Below are positions 14,272-26,699 of a stretch of DNA of 64,000 nt, piece after piece. The notes beneath the pieces were generated by a model. The model saw only the letters and a program-made list of their open reading frames with translations, was not told the origin of the DNA and did no database searches. The position numbers and the translations under genes were made by a program. How positions within the stretch are numbered: position 1 is the stretch's first letter; the number at the start of each line of letters is the position of its first letter. Origin of the DNA: Sequoia sempervirens (Eukaryota > Streptophyta > Pinopsida > Cupressales > Cupressaceae); assembly GCA_007258455.2 (NCBI GenBank), contig VDFB02275579.1, forward strand, positions 1 through 64,000. The letters run 5' to 3'.

Positions 14272-14945
14272 CAAAATAGTTCACCGATCATGAACTTGAG
14301 CATCCGTTTTTAACATGGTCATTGAGCATAACACATCTTTCTTGATAGTGGAGTCATGTGTTTCATGAGTGTTTAACATAACACAACTCATTAGCCTTAT
14401 GAAACCCATCGTATTGCATGACCACCTAGCATAATACACCTTGCTTGCCAGTGGAGCCATGTGTTCCATGAGTGATGTGTATGAATTCAATTCTCATGGA
14501 GCATTGTTCTTTATTTGATGGATGACGCTTGGTATTTGAGACAATTTAAGACCGAGGTCTCTTTTCCTTACCGACTCAAATCCTTTTAGTACTAACCGCA
14601 TGTGTGTTTTTTATGTATCTTAAATTATGTGTCTTCTTCATGTTTACATCGTGTTTGCATTGTGTTTGTTTTCACTTCATTGTCATCTTTATGTTCCATC
14701 ATAACATGTGTTTTCATTGTGTATGCTTCGTGTCTTCCGACATGATGTTTGTGTATCTTGGATTGATGCATATCATACATGTGTGTTCCTTTATGTTTAT
14801 GTTGGATTGCAATGGGATCTTGGATCTTGGGGGCTTGTGCAACCCTCTTGATCCCCAATCATCCTATCTCTCTAACACTTGGACAATTGAACCCCTCTTG
14901 ACATATTTTCTCTACTTTAGTGTGAGTCTAAGTGTAAGTTCATAC

Positions 14946-14962
14946 TCTCACTAAAGTGGGGG
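14946..14962 (+). other. Polypurine tract
   Basis: CTCACTAAAGTGGGGG lies immediately upstream of the 3' LTR, the expected place for plus-strand priming. The purine run AAAGTGGGGG is typical of plant gypsy-type elements. Confidence 0.6.
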
Positions 14963-16326
14963 CTAAATGTAGTTCATAGAAAAATGTATACACTTACAAT
15001 TTCACATTATGTTTTGGCCCCCTAATTTATTGGACTTAATTAAGAATTTTGATTTTCTAAATTATGCATTCCAAAGCCTATTTTTATCATTTTTCGAAGA
15101 GGGAAAAATATTAAACAAATGCATCCAATCATTAAATTATCCTCGACTTTGAGTGTCTTGGAATTTTGGACTAGGACCCAATCGCCCACTAGGCCCCCCT
15201 TCTTAGCTGAGACCCAAATTTAAATATGTTTTAGTAGTATTTTAATATCCAAAATTCAAATATGAAGTGTCAACTTTTGGAATTTAATTTCAAGAAAGTA
15301 GATAAATATATATAAATACCTAGTTATTTTATCATTTGAAATCTAACAAGTAGCAAGACACACAATTGAGCAAATACTATTATCAAGAGCATTATTGAGC
15401 AAATCAAGAGCAACATTATTAGAGTTTATTACAAAAATTCAAGATCCAACATCATGTCAAATCCTATGTGTGTTCATGTTCATGTTTTGTGAAGGCTAAC
15501 ATTATTGTAGATCTCCAAAGCATTCAAGCATTCTATCAAGCAAGATCCAAATCCTTGAAGTGATCCAAGCATTGTTGTCTTCAATTCTTCAAGGAAGCCA
15601 TTGAAGGGTGGTGAGTTGCAACATTGTGTTCATTCATCATTTCCTTCCTTTCCATTAAGGTTTTATCATTGACATTGTCGTTTGTGGGAGTGGAAACACG
15701 TACATGAGGTTTGATTGACGCAAGCCCCTATATGACACAACATCTTCTCTCTTTGAGAATGTGCATGTTATAGATCTGAAGAGGATTGAAAAGAAATTGA
15801 AGATCCATTTCAGATTATTGCATTTGTTGTCATCAACCTTGTCAAGACACGAAAAATCAATTATAAAATTTACTCATGACATTCTGATAGTGGGAAAAGT
15901 GGAAAATAAAAGCTTAGATCCAACACCAAAGGATCCCAAAAATTGAGAAAAACACCCTAACAAAGACCCAGTCGCCCAAAGGCAACCTAGTCCTGCTACA
16001 TCACTCAAATCCAACTTTTGGTGATAGGTACACATCAATCTACACTATCCGGATCTACTTGCAGCTTGTTTTGTTTTACATGTTTATATTTAGGAAATTG
16101 CATTTATCATATTAGGTCATTTAGTCTAATTAGGTTAATCATTTTGAATCCTCTCATATCTTTCATATCCTCAAAAAGATGCAGATCCAGATCTGATTGA
16201 CTCACCTTTGAGGTTGAAAGTCAATCTATGCACCTTGTTGATTTCTTAATGAAATCCTAGAAATGATGGAATATACCCTAGATTCATGAGTATTAAACTT
16301 AGGGTGTACCACATTTTTATGTTTCA
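14963..16326 (+). repeat. 3' LTR
   Basis: Direct repeat of 10,237-11,592. Its first two bases have diverged (CT where the 5' copy has TG), but the next eight agree and the CA end is intact, followed by the GATCT duplication. The frame at 15,761-15,946 inside it is the LTR equivalent of frames in the 5' copy and is not a gene. Confidence 0.85.
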
Positions 16327-16331
16327 GATCT

Positions 16332-19300
16332 AATTTCAATCAATCATAAAAAAAATTATTTGTAGTGAAAGTTTTGCATTATGGAATAATGTTACTCCAT
16401 AAAAAAAGACTGATAGAAGTAATTGTTTAATTTTATTTAAAAAAAGTATAACTTGAATCTACATAGAAAATGCCACTACTCATTTAGTACATCATCCTTG
16501 AATTCTTGATTGTTTGTTCTCTAACTGACAAACAAATTGAAAAAAATGAAAAATGTTGATTTTGAGTGTCTCAACCAAGCCAAAAAGTAGGACACACTAT
16601 TGTAGGATCACTCATGCCAGAGTACATGAATTAATGCTTATATTCTAATGAATGCCTCAAGGTCTATGCAATCTTAATGATTTTTGTGGGTTGAATACAA
16701 GTCCCTTGAGAACTCGATTGTTGTGAGAATTATTTGATGCACGAGAATGAACTGTGACACACAAGAATAATTTGATACAATGTTGCATAAGAGACCTCTT
16801 TGCCTTCACCTTCCTTATGTTTGAATATGTGAAGGTGGTGTACTGATTGATTACGTAAATGATCAAAGACAACATACAAAGACATGTAGATGCGCTATAT
16901 GATTTTGATGTAAATGTGTTCCTTTTGAGCTCAAATCTTAAATGTTCTTAAGAGTGATTGCTACTTGTTCCACTATATGAATTAATTGCACATTAAATCT
17001 CTTTAAATATCAATAAGTTGCTCAAACATATGTAAAGTCAACCCACAAAGACTAGTTAAAAGAGGTTGGAATTTGGTAATTAAAAATTAAAAATAATAAT
17101 TTTTTTGGGTCAAATTTCAAACACAATCGACCTTAGATAGAAAAAGAGATAGTTTTGAGACAATGATAGACATTAGTCCAAATATAAGCTAATGAATTAT
17201 GTATAAATGAAAAATATATGAAAATACATATAAATAAAAATATTATAAGATCAAATAATAAATGTAAAATGTAAGAATAAATATTAGATCATAAACTAAA
17301 CTTAACACAAATAAATATCACTCATCAATATATAATTATATTAAAACATTCCATTAAAATATACAAATTTCCCATTAAAATAACATAATATTAAATAACT
17401 TTTTAATTAATCAACGTGCAGTACTATTTATATATTATAATAAATTCAAAAGTCTAGAAATTAAAGTGGGGTCCTCTGAAACTGAAGGGACATGGTGAGT
17501 TTAAGTGAGGGACATGGTGAGTTTAAGTGTCGCCATACTTAAAAAGCCAATCTCAATGAATGCAAGGTGACAACTATTAATATTGTGGCATATAAATTTC
17601 TGTGCAAATCTTAAAAGTAGAAGATACCAATTTTTTTAATAAAAATATAACCCTTCACTCCGCACTGGATGTGAAGTGACCGGCAAATAAAGATCTGCAG
17701 ATCAAACAGTCTTATTACAATCAAATTTAATCCGTTGCTTCCTCCAATACCTGCCAGCAATATCTTGATTTTAAAATTAAATAACCTGATACAGGTATAC
17801 TCTCTTCAAATTTAATCCGTTGTCTCACCGGCCTTACAAACACCCAAAATTCCGTTACCTCGAGAACTGCAGGGGTTGCTTTCTGTACTAGACGGACGCC
17901 ACCCACATTGTTACTTTCCATAAGAATCATCTCTTCTGCCTCGTGTAGAACTGTCTTTTAAAGACGGAAGAATCCTCTGCTTCCACACTCTCCATCATGG
18001 CCAATGAGGGAGAAATAATTTTGTTTTTTGTTCCAATCGCTTTCACTCTAAACAAAAGTTAATATTCTCAAGCGAATTCGCACTTTTCTTGGCTACAAAT
18101 TTTGCATGACCATGTTCTGCTTTGCAGTACACAACAAACATATTTCTGGGCCTCAATTTGATCTTCCTGCCACTCTCGCTTCCTGAGGTATGGAACATTT
18201 CAGTTGTATAGTTCGAATTTTTGGACTTAAATGATTTATTAATGCTGATCGATGCATGCTTATGGATATGTGGATTGTTTTTCATATGGGTTTGTATGGA
18301 ACATCTCTGTTTATGTAGTTTGAATTTTGGACTTAAAATGCTTTGTTTCTATGGTTATATTTAATATTTGGTTACTGCAATTTCAAGGTGTTGTGTTTGT
18401 GTTTGTGTGCGTGTGTGTTTCATATGGGTTTGAATCAGTGTTTGACACGTACGCATGTATGCATTTGCGTCGTGTTTTCAATGGAATGCAGGGTTGGATT
18501 CACTGTCTTGGGGAAGGAATTGATCTTCAGACATTGCTTTGGTAATTTCTTTTATACAGGCAACGTGGATTCTGACTCGCATTTTCTTGAATACAATTTC
18601 AAATGCCATCGAATTATTGCTGCTTGGATTTGATTAGTTGATGGGTTTTAAATTATCTGAATTTTTTTTGTTCCTGTGTTTTAGCTCCAATAGAAACTGA
18701 CAATCCTGAATTTTGTTGGCCTGGCCTTGGGTTCAACTTCAAGCATGTGGCATTTACGGAACTATTCCAACTGCCATGCTGCCTACAATGTTTTTGTTGG
18801 AATATTAATGCTTATTGTGGGTACAATTAATTTCTAGGATAGTCTATTTTTTATGGTCCACTTAATAAACAGTTACGATTAGAAGACCTTGTAAATCTGC
18901 AGATCTATTTTGACCAGACAGGGTTCTTCATCATAGGTGAAAGGAGGAGATCAGGGGATTCAACATTTAAAGATATTGTAAAATTGTCATCAATTTCGTT
19001 AAGATATAATTCTTCAGCATCGGTCAAAGGAGTTGTAGCGACCTATAAGTGCTCTGTGATGAGGTTTGGACATTTGCCGATGTAGAAAATTACCATGTTG
19101 ATACTAGTTATCAAATGGAATGGTGATCATGGAGGCCTATTGTTCTCATATTGAGTCCTAAAATATTAGGAACATAATAGGTTTGCGAATATTCTTGTGG
19201 ATATGGACTGCATGAAGCACATTTTTTTTTGCGAGATCAGGTAACCCACAATACGTTTCCTTGAGCTATTTCTGTATAAATGAACACTGAAGTTTTACTA

Positions 19301-20816
19301 TTTTGAGCTGACAACAATTGAGTTGTGCAAACACTCTTTCTGGTCACATGGGTGAGATTATTGGGGCCATATTGGGATGATTCCTCCTGCGATGAGGCCT
19401 AATTTCGGGTTGTCAGATAACTGATCCTCTAGAGATAAATATGAATTTTCTTTGAAAGAATTTATCTGGAACCAAACTTTGAGCTCGGGTGCCTTGAAAT
19501 GATTCAATCATCTTTTGAGTCCCGAGCCTCAGCAGCTTATTATGAAAAGTTATTTAAACTTTTTGCTTCCTATCTAGTTACACTGTTATTATCATAACTG
19601 CTGCTCATATAGCTTCAGTTTTGTCATGCAGTCTGGTCAATTAATATTTCCTATATGTAAGTCCTGTTTATATCAGTTTTTGCTGTATTGAGTGCTTTGT
19701 TTGTCAGGTTGTTATGGAGGGACTGATTTCTTGTAGAATTCATTTTTATTTGATTTATTTCACTATTAAAGTTAATTTCACTGGAACTCCTTCCATTCTT
19801 TCCTCTGTTTCTGGTTTCTACAGCTGATATTCAGATTGACCACAGTGGCAGACACGTGAAATTGAGAGAGGATGGTAGTTGTCTTCAAGAGATAGGTTGA
19901 ATTTGAAATGAAGAATCCCTCTATGACAACTTTCATGTTCTTCATCTATATGGATAAAACAGGAACTGGTATATGCCTTTATCAGAAAGCTTTGAGTTAG
20001 ACCAAGCTCTAGCAACTGTAGACATGGAACCCATTTTCAATGAAGAAAATAACTGAAAGTCTAGACACCAATGATGCACTGACTTTTCCATGTTATGGTT
20101 AGCATAAAAGAATAAAGACTAGATCAAATTGTCTAGAACACATGGCTAACATCAAGTGCTCAATTTGTAATTATTTAGGATTTTCCAAAGACAATTCACC
20201 AGCACAGATACTGACAACAATCAAATATTTTAAATGCTCTTTTTATTGCTTTTACACCAAGAACTTTATGTGTGCTGAAAATGAACTAAAACCATGCACC
20301 AATTCACAATAACGCTAGCAACAACGATGGAAATTGAACAAACAGCTAAGGAAATAAACTGCAATGTATTTTGGTTGTTATCTTCTAGGTTGCTGATGCA
20401 GGATTGCAGCTTTTCAGGTATCATCCTTGTCTTGTCATGTGGCATTGCCATCTTTGGCTGTTTGTCCAATGCTTGGAGGTCGGATATTTGATAAACGGAG
20501 ACCCTACCATCTATTTGATCCATTTCAGATCAGATATCCTTATTTTTGGAGTCATTTGGTCCCACAAAAGCTCAAATTTGAAGTAGACAAGAAAATCCAA
20601 TACCTCAGCTCTGCTTAAAGAACCACCTACTCTTGATGGATAGGTGCTCCATGTGGTCAACCCGTCAATACTAGTGCTCCCTTATTGTTTTTCTGGCATT
20701 CTTTTGTAGAATGACTTTCTCATCCGATTCCACTTGTGCATTCAGTGCAGAATATTCAATTGAATGTAACACTTACCCTTCCTCATCTTATCCAATAGGG
20801 ATGACTTAAAAAAGGT
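16332..20816. other. Unassigned region with locally gene-like composition
   Basis: No protein family is recognisable. From about 17,640 to 18,800 the DNA is less AT-rich and includes possible splice sites, such as a donor-like GAG/GTATGG near 18,186 and an acceptor-like GTTTTAG near 18,684. This may be a decayed promoter and exon region of a lost gene or a non-coding transcript. A perfect 22-base tandem duplication (AGGGACATGG...) lies at 17,486-17,529. The phrase TCAAATTTAATCCGTTG occurs twice, near 17,722 and 17,806. The frames around 20,266-20,618 overlap one another on both strands and I could not identify any of them. Confidence 0.4.
17486..17529. repeat. Perfect 22-base tandem duplication
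   Basis: Two identical adjacent copies of AGGGACATGGTGAGTTTAAG plus TG. It is short and recent; no function is evident. Confidence 0.9.
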
Positions 20817-20821
20817 TGAGG

Positions 20822-22044
20822 TGTCATGCTCCTGTCAAAAGAAAGAAAGAGATCACAATATTTAGTCAAATCACAGCACTTAAAGTCTGTGCGAATAAAG
20901 TAAACATGGACAGCGATTTTAATAAGGGGATTGATTAAGATTATAAGAATAAACAAGGGCAGTGATTTCCTTGAATTAAAGATATTTAATTAAAATTAAA
21001 TTAAAAGGGTTTTAGGCCAATGATTAAGGTGAATAGTTGCAACTCTTCAAAAAGGCAGAATAATGAAGAGGTGTGACTTCCTCAAACTTGAAGATATAAG
21101 AGGGAGAGCATTTCATTTGAGAAGGAGAGATAGAACATCATTCAATCAATCAATTAAGAATAAATATTATGTGACTTCTCCTAATGTGAAAGTTTGTGAC
21201 TCCCTCAATAATAAGATATAAAAGGGAGATTATTTCCTTGTGAGAAATCATCAATTTGGGAATGAATGAATGAATCAATTTGGAAATAAATTATTATTCT
21301 CAAAAGGCAGCAATGAAGGGTGGTGACTCATTTATTGTGAAGGGTGGTGACTCCTTCAAGAAATGGATATAAAGGGCAAATTAGTTCATTGACATTCAGT
21401 CAGCAATCATCACTCATCTATCCATCAAGCAATCAAAACATCAAAAAGATCAATCAAGCAAACGCCAATAAGTCTATCAAATGATTCAAGCATCAAATCA
21501 TTCAATCATCAAAACACTCAATCATCAATTCCAAACATTCAAATATCAAGTGAGAAGTCAATTGTCATATATCAATTCATGCAGCAATAAATATACTGCA
21601 GAAAATCGATTCAAACAACAATTATTTATAAAAAGAATACAATAATTATTCAAGGATTGAATTGTCAATCCATCAAGACATACAAATCAATAGTCTAGCA
21701 AATACATCAAGCTATCAATTGTGAATTCTAGGTACTATTTGCAAATTGGATGGGTTATGGGCTCATGGGGTGGGCTAAGGGTTGGAAGGATGGGGTCTTT
21801 TCATGCCCTTGACAAGGTACGGATGGGGTCCTTGGTATTGTCACTGTTGAGTTAGGGGTGGGGTCCTTTAATTCAACAATTTTGCAAAGTATTTATGGGG
21901 AATTCATGATTTGACTCCTCAGGTATTGTGCTATGATCTATTGATCTGATTATTATCATAAATTCTTAATCCTGGATAAAACTATTGTCATATTTTGAGT
22001 AAATATTGTTGTTTTAAAGAATATCCAAAAAAGGGGACATTACA
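20822..22044 (+). mobile_element. Solo LTR (1.22 kb)
   Basis: It begins TGTCATGCTCC and ends GGGGACATTACA, with the 5-base duplication TGAGG at 20,817-20,821 and 22,045-22,049. No partner LTR or internal region adjoins it, so it is a solo LTR, the usual product of recombination between the two LTRs of one element. Orientation is inferred from three plus-strand TATA-type modules. A GGGGT-rich stretch lies at about 21,755-21,880. Confidence 0.85.
21066..21385 (+). promoter_or_regulatory. Triplicated TATA promoter module in solo LTR
   Basis: Three copies of a module occur in the same order: GTGACT(T/C)C(C)TCAA about 20 bases upstream of GATATAAGAGGGA (near 21,092), GATATAAAAGGGA (near 21,215) and GGATATAAAGGG (near 21,366). 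Spacing is about 123 and 151 bases. The repeated TATA box with its fixed upstream element suggests tandem duplication of the core promoter inside U3. Confidence 0.65.
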
Positions 22045-22079
22045 TGAGGTTCTCACATAGGATAGAGAATATACTTGAA

Positions 22080-23010
22080 TTCATTATCATTTTCTGACCC
22101 TTCTATTTCAAAGTTATCATACGTGAGAGACTTCAACTTCTTTTCTTAGTCATGGAGTCTATCCTTGCTCAAATAAAGCCAAACCATTTGCCCAACTTTG
22201 AGAAGTGATTCTCCTTCCTATGCTGGTCATGGCATGCATTGTGCTTAGCTTGAAACCCCTTTAGCTTCTTGCGAGACTGGAGGTGGATTTGCTTCACTTT
22301 CTCAATGATTGGGTGCTTCCAAATGTGCATCTTCTTTATCTTTTTGTTTTTGTCAATAATAACATTAAATGGATAAGGAAAATTCTAAGTTGCAAGAAAC
22401 ATTATAGGGTGCCTCTGTCTTGCCCTAAAAACTATTTTGGGATACTTCTCTTTTATACATCAAATCTATGTGGAGTGTGTGCAGAGGTTTTTGTGCCATT
22501 TCATTTCTTGGGGTTCCAAAAGAATTGGCATTTAACATTTCCACTTCCATTTCCATATAATTTTGGTAGCATCCAAAACATGTCTCAAATAGAGGCTTTT
22601 GTGTATAAAAAAAGAAAAAGAAAGTGTGTATCACCCTATTGCAGGAATGTTGAATGTATGCTGAATTCTCATCCCAACTATTTGCATGATTCAATCATAT
22701 CCTTTTGAGAGCTGCACCAATGGTCTATCCACTCTTTCTTCTTACCATTCTCAAATCATTTGTGGATGGAAAGCAATATCTCTTCAACTCTTAATCTATC
22801 TTTTTCCTCGTTGTGGTCCAAAACCTGCCCAACAAATATTTGAAATGATAAGCTTGGGAAACCCAAAGTATGCCCCTGTATTGTTGAAGAACAAATACGT
22901 TACCTCTTGTCCACTATTTATATCCTTACATGGAATGACTATGTACATTTTGCTAAATCAATATGCTATCATGAATAAGCAGTCATGCCCTTTGTTTGGA
23001 CATGGATAGT
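22080..23010 (-). pseudogene. Integrase relic (Ty3/gypsy)
   Basis: Minus-strand translation shows three recognisable pieces in order. Near 22,850-22,780 is a core segment like GRFWTTTRKKID, followed by a remnant of the HPQTDGQTE region. Near 22,640-22,560 is IQHSCNRVIHT with PLFETCFG, matching the conserved IQHSYNR...SPFE(A/T)..G part of plant gypsy integrases. Near 22,330-22,200 is KVKQIHLQSRKKLKGFQAKH with KLGKWF, matching the C-terminal region. Frameshifts and stops separate the pieces, so no functional protein is possible. The plus-strand 141-codon frame at 22,283-22,708 is its antisense shadow. Confidence 0.75.
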
Positions 23011-23436
23011 TTACTTCTGAAACCCAGGGAGATACTTTCCATAATTCCATTGCCTACATTGCATTGGTAATGGCACCTTTAATCCAAGTTTCCTAATGCT
23101 AGGATTGCTTTGGCTACATTGTACATATCCATGAATGAACTTTAGTTACATCCTCTTACATCTTTCACCAATGAACATATTGCTGCAAATCTGCAACTAT
23201 TTCTCTAACTTAAGTTGCTCCACTAGCTTTTGAGACTGTGCCTCCCTCATAAGCTGAATTATTTGCATTTTAGGTACACAAAGCTTGCCAAATTTTTAGA
23301 ATACCCTATCATTAAGGTAGTCATCAGTTTTTCCTTTAAACTCTTGGTCCTTGCAGCCTTGCAAATACTGATATACATTCCCCAAAAATGCATCTTTTGT
23401 CTGCTCCTTTGAGCCTCTCCATATTCCTGATGTAAA

Positions 23437-24470
23437 TCATTCAAGCTTCACCAGTGTGCCCATTGCTGAAATCTTTAATTTCATGGGAAGCATAGAAAGC
23501 ATATTCACCATCTTGTTTGTTATGCCTCTCTTGGGCTTGATTACCAAATGGAAATGTTGGAAGCTGTTCCATTCTCTTATAATGCCTTCTCGCTCCAATT
23601 TATATTGTGTTTGCAAGTACCATAGAGGTTGATGATTAATATAAACCATGATTTACTTTCCCAAGAAGAGTGCTTCCATTTTTAACTGCTCTTGCCGATT
23701 CAATCAAATCTTTATTATATGTTGGATAATTTAGAGCAGCACTATGCTATGGAATAATTCTGAAAAGTCTTAACCATTCATCCTCCTTCCTCATTGAATT
23801 TTCACTTGCATCTGTTCTATCTCAAATGTTTGCTACAAGCTAGGTAAAGCTAGCAACAGATCAAGGACCAAATTTTTTGTTAATTTGTCAAAAGAATCTT
23901 GCTTAGTTTTACCCCATTCAAACACTTAATACTCGCTGAAATCACATAAGAAGGGTTTGTGATTGTAGAGAAACTGACTGTTTAAACTTTTCTAAATACT
24001 GGACAGTATCTACACAGCTTCTTGTTTCTGTTACAGTGGCAGGTTTTGGACACTTAGGAATGGCTTCGTACTTGGTCAGGTCAAACCTTAATCCATCTAC
24101 TCCAACCACATAGCCTAAATAGACTAATGATTGCCTTCCAAATTCATAATGTTTGAAATTAAGTGGCAATTGGTGGTTTTTTAAAGTTTCTAAATTTATG
24201 CTTGTTGGATATGGCGTAGATGTTCCTCCCATGTCTTTCTGAAGATCAAGATGTCATCCAAGTACACTATCACACAAGTGTCAATAAATGAATGTAGCAT
24301 ATAATCCATGATCCCTATGGAAGTGGTGGGTGAATTGAACAACCTAAATGGAAGTAGTAGCTTCTCATACAATCTGTTGGGACTTAAATTTGTAGGGCCC
24401 TTTTTGCTTGAGTCCCTTTGTTTTCCATGCATTGTCTTAGCCTTTTCAACCCATCTGTTAATAACCAATT
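23437..24470 (-). pseudogene. Reverse transcriptase (3' half) and RNase H relic
   Basis: On the minus strand, 24,468-24,196 contains LLPFRLFNSP (cf. PFGLTNAP) and VIVYLDDILIF, the catalytic YxDD-type box of gypsy RT, followed by EEHLRHI. The frame at 24,232-23,942 gives LVYLGYVVGVDGLRFDLTK, the conserved YLGHVIS..G motif. RNase H follows: TDAS near 23,820, LNYPTYNKDL near 23,720, and INHQPLWYL (cf. DHQPL.YL) in 23,649-23,437. RT and RNase H are joined as in intact gypsy Pol. The frame breaks between 24,232 and 24,196, and several stops lie between 23,940 and 23,650. Confidence 0.85.
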
Positions 24471-24529
24471 TTAGAAAATCTACAAGGTTTTTTGTGCTAG
24501 GGTGTGCCTCAAATGTCAGTAGTTTTCCC

Positions 24530-26160
24530 TTCCTTGTGCTTCAATTAGTTCACCAAAATCAAAATTCAAAAATTGCCTAAGTCAAGGAAGTGATCAAAAT
24601 CTTAGTTGATGAAGGGAGGTGGTCGGTGGTTCCTAGTTTCTAGTCCCGACCTAAGCTCTGATAGAGTATGCTGAGGGGTTCCTAGTTTCTAGTCCCGGCA
24701 TTAGCTCTGATAGAGCATGTTGAGGACTTGTGTGCGGGTTGGTGGTGGAGGTTCTTGCTAGAGGTGAAGTTGTCGACAAAGAGGATTAGTGTATGCACGT
24801 AGTGGTGGTTCTTGATTAGTGTGAAAGCTCTGGCGTTACAAGGAGTGCACATTCGAAGAGTAAGGTGGGTATTTTGACTTAGTGAATCTTTTGTGTTTTC
24901 AGTGAATGCATTCGAGTGCCAAAAGGTTGACGAGCTATGTTTGAATTAAATGGCCTCCACCTACTTGCAGTAATGGTGACACCTAGCCATGTGGCCAAAA
25001 TTAATTGCAACATCCTCTTTCCATTTGTAAAACTCATCTTCCAATCTGCGCTGTCCATTCTTGGCATGTTTTATCCTCCACTATGGATTTCAAGGTTGCT
25101 GTTGTACCGTGATTTAGGGTTTGGGCCAGAGAATGTTTTTAATTGGTTTTACTTTCATTTTGAGATTGGGCAATACCAGATCAGAAGGATAACAAAAGAA
25201 TACTCTAGGAAGGGAGGAAAAGCACAAAGAATTGAATTCAGAGTAGTTATAAGGATGCAGGGACATTGTCAAACAGTAGAAAGGTTATTGTAATGTCATT
25301 GTCCATTCTATGTTTCCATTGATATTTGGTCAAACTTAGAAAATCTATTATTCATTTGTTTTCTAGAGCACATTTGCTGCTGCGAATGTAAATACCATTG
25401 GAGGAATTTGACAAAATTCTAAATTTGTTGCAAGACTTGTAACAACTCTTGTCATGTTTACATATGAGTTTGAATAGTTCATTAATGGATTACTAAGTAT
25501 GTGGAGTGGATAGTAAAACATAGTGATGCATTTGAATGTGTAGATCAAATTACTAGTTGTTTTGTTTTCTTGACATCTCTTCCTTTAAGTTGTGACTCTA
25601 TTCCCCTTGAGTAGGCACTGGTCTTCTATGTACTCTCTCCAGTCATAAAATCAAACAAATTATTCAACATTTTCTCTTTATTTCACTTTCAGTATGTGTG
25701 GTTCATGGTATCATTGCATGCAGGGAATAATATATACAAATTTCAATGATTCATGCAATTCACCCCCACCTTGCACTTACTGTCAAGGTGTTTTGTCAGC
25801 TATATAGAGGTCATTTAGCAGTTAGTTGCTCTCAACCCAGTAACAACTTTGGGGTTGAATCAAGAATTTGGGTTTAGTTGTTGGTTCTTTTGCTTGTTTT
25901 ATCCTCTCACCTCTATGAATACACTCCTAAGTCCAAACTGAGCTCCAAGTGAAGGACAAAAAATCCACTCTTGTAGAGTTAGCTCATAGTCCTCCATAGT
26001 TCAGTAGATGAACTGTTTCACTCATTTGTTGACAACCTTGGCCTTGTGAGTGGAGTTTAGTACTAGGAAATGGAGCAGTTTTTTTGAGACCTAACACAAT
26101 CTTTCCTTGTTATGGATGTGGTTTGCATAGGTTCATCTTCACATGAACATGATTGTAGCC
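24530..26160. other. Unidentified insertion splitting the RT relic
   Basis: About 1.6 kb with no pol homology separates the two RT pieces. At 24,624-24,723 a ~50-base sequence is tandemly duplicated: each copy has GGTTCCTAGTTTCTAGTCCC and ends AGCTCTGATAGAG then CATG or TATG. The GCTCTGATA core resembles the reverse complement of an initiator-tRNA primer site (TATCAGAGC), so an old minus-strand element junction is possible. A 118-codon plus-strand frame at 24,937-25,293 has no recognisable domain. Confidence 0.4.
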
Positions 26161-26450
26161 CAATTTCAAGTCCAACTTGGTGAAGTTTTGGTATGTTGTA
26201 GATGATCCAACAAGTCATTTATATGTGGAAGAGGATACCCATTTTTTTAATAGTGATCTTGTTCAAGGCATGTTGTAGATGATCCAACAAATCATTTATA
26301 CTTGGAAAAAGGTACCCATTTTTTATAGCCAATGTACATCCTCTACATTCCATCCTTCTTTGGGACCAACATAATTGGTGAACCACTTGGGGAAATGACA
26401 CCTTGTTCCATTAGATCTTGTTGTTGTCGCTTGACCTCATTTTACTTCAA
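26160..26450 (-). pseudogene. Reverse transcriptase (N-terminal) relic with internal duplication
   Basis: The minus-strand frame contains CWSQRRMECRGCTLAIKNGY and FPSINDLLDHLQHA, matching the gypsy RT start (VPKKDG.WRMC...NRYP.P.IDDLLD.L). A ~75-base segment encoding INDLLDHLQH is tandemly duplicated (about 26,190-26,265 and 26,268-26,340), so the motif appears twice. It is the 5' half of the same RT gene as at 24,470-23,940. Confidence 0.7.
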
Positions 26451-26699
26451 AATACAATGCTTCTATTGGTATTAAGGAAATGATGAGTTAGTCAGCAATT
26501 GCCAATTTTGTTTCATGATCTACTTGTCTTAGGAAGCACACCTCATGCTTCTAAAACATCTCCTTAAACTAGTTCTACCAATGAATGTTTTCTTTTCTTG
26601 TGTGCAATTGATTTGTGAGATTCCAACTCGTTGATCCTCCTAGCTTGTCCTTTAAGAAGAGTAATGCAAGTTGCTTTCTTGCATTTGTGGGTTGTTTGG

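Larger units (their letters stand above)
10237..16326 (+). mobile_element. Non-autonomous LTR retrotransposon with broken gag and no pol
   Basis: Two direct repeats of about 1.36 kb flank a 3.37 kb interior. The 5-base target-site duplication GATCT is present at 10,232-10,236 and 16,327-16,331. The element opens with TG and ends with CA. The interior carries a gag-like frame near its middle, then a hairpin and a 24-base tandem repeat, and ends in a purine run abutting the 3' LTR. No protease, reverse transcriptase, RNase H or integrase motif is visible, so it would have depended on proteins supplied in trans. This matches the large-derivative / gag-only class of plant LTR elements. LTR divergence and gag stops show it is old. 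Confidence 0.88.

Noticed and set aside
14604..14954. 116-codon ORF rich in Phe, Cys and Met, with an antisense 77-codon frame
   Set aside because: Low-complexity TGTGTTT/TTCAT text just before the 3' LTR; both strands are open, so chance.
20266..20618. Overlapping 60-85-codon ORFs on both strands
   Set aside because: No motif, several mutually exclusive frames, no conserved partner in the window.
22283..22708. 141-codon plus-strand ORF
   Set aside because: Antisense shadow of the minus-strand integrase relic, which has recognisable motifs.
24937..25293. 118-codon plus-strand ORF
   Set aside because: No recognisable domain and lies in an insertion splitting the RT relic; not supported as a gene.
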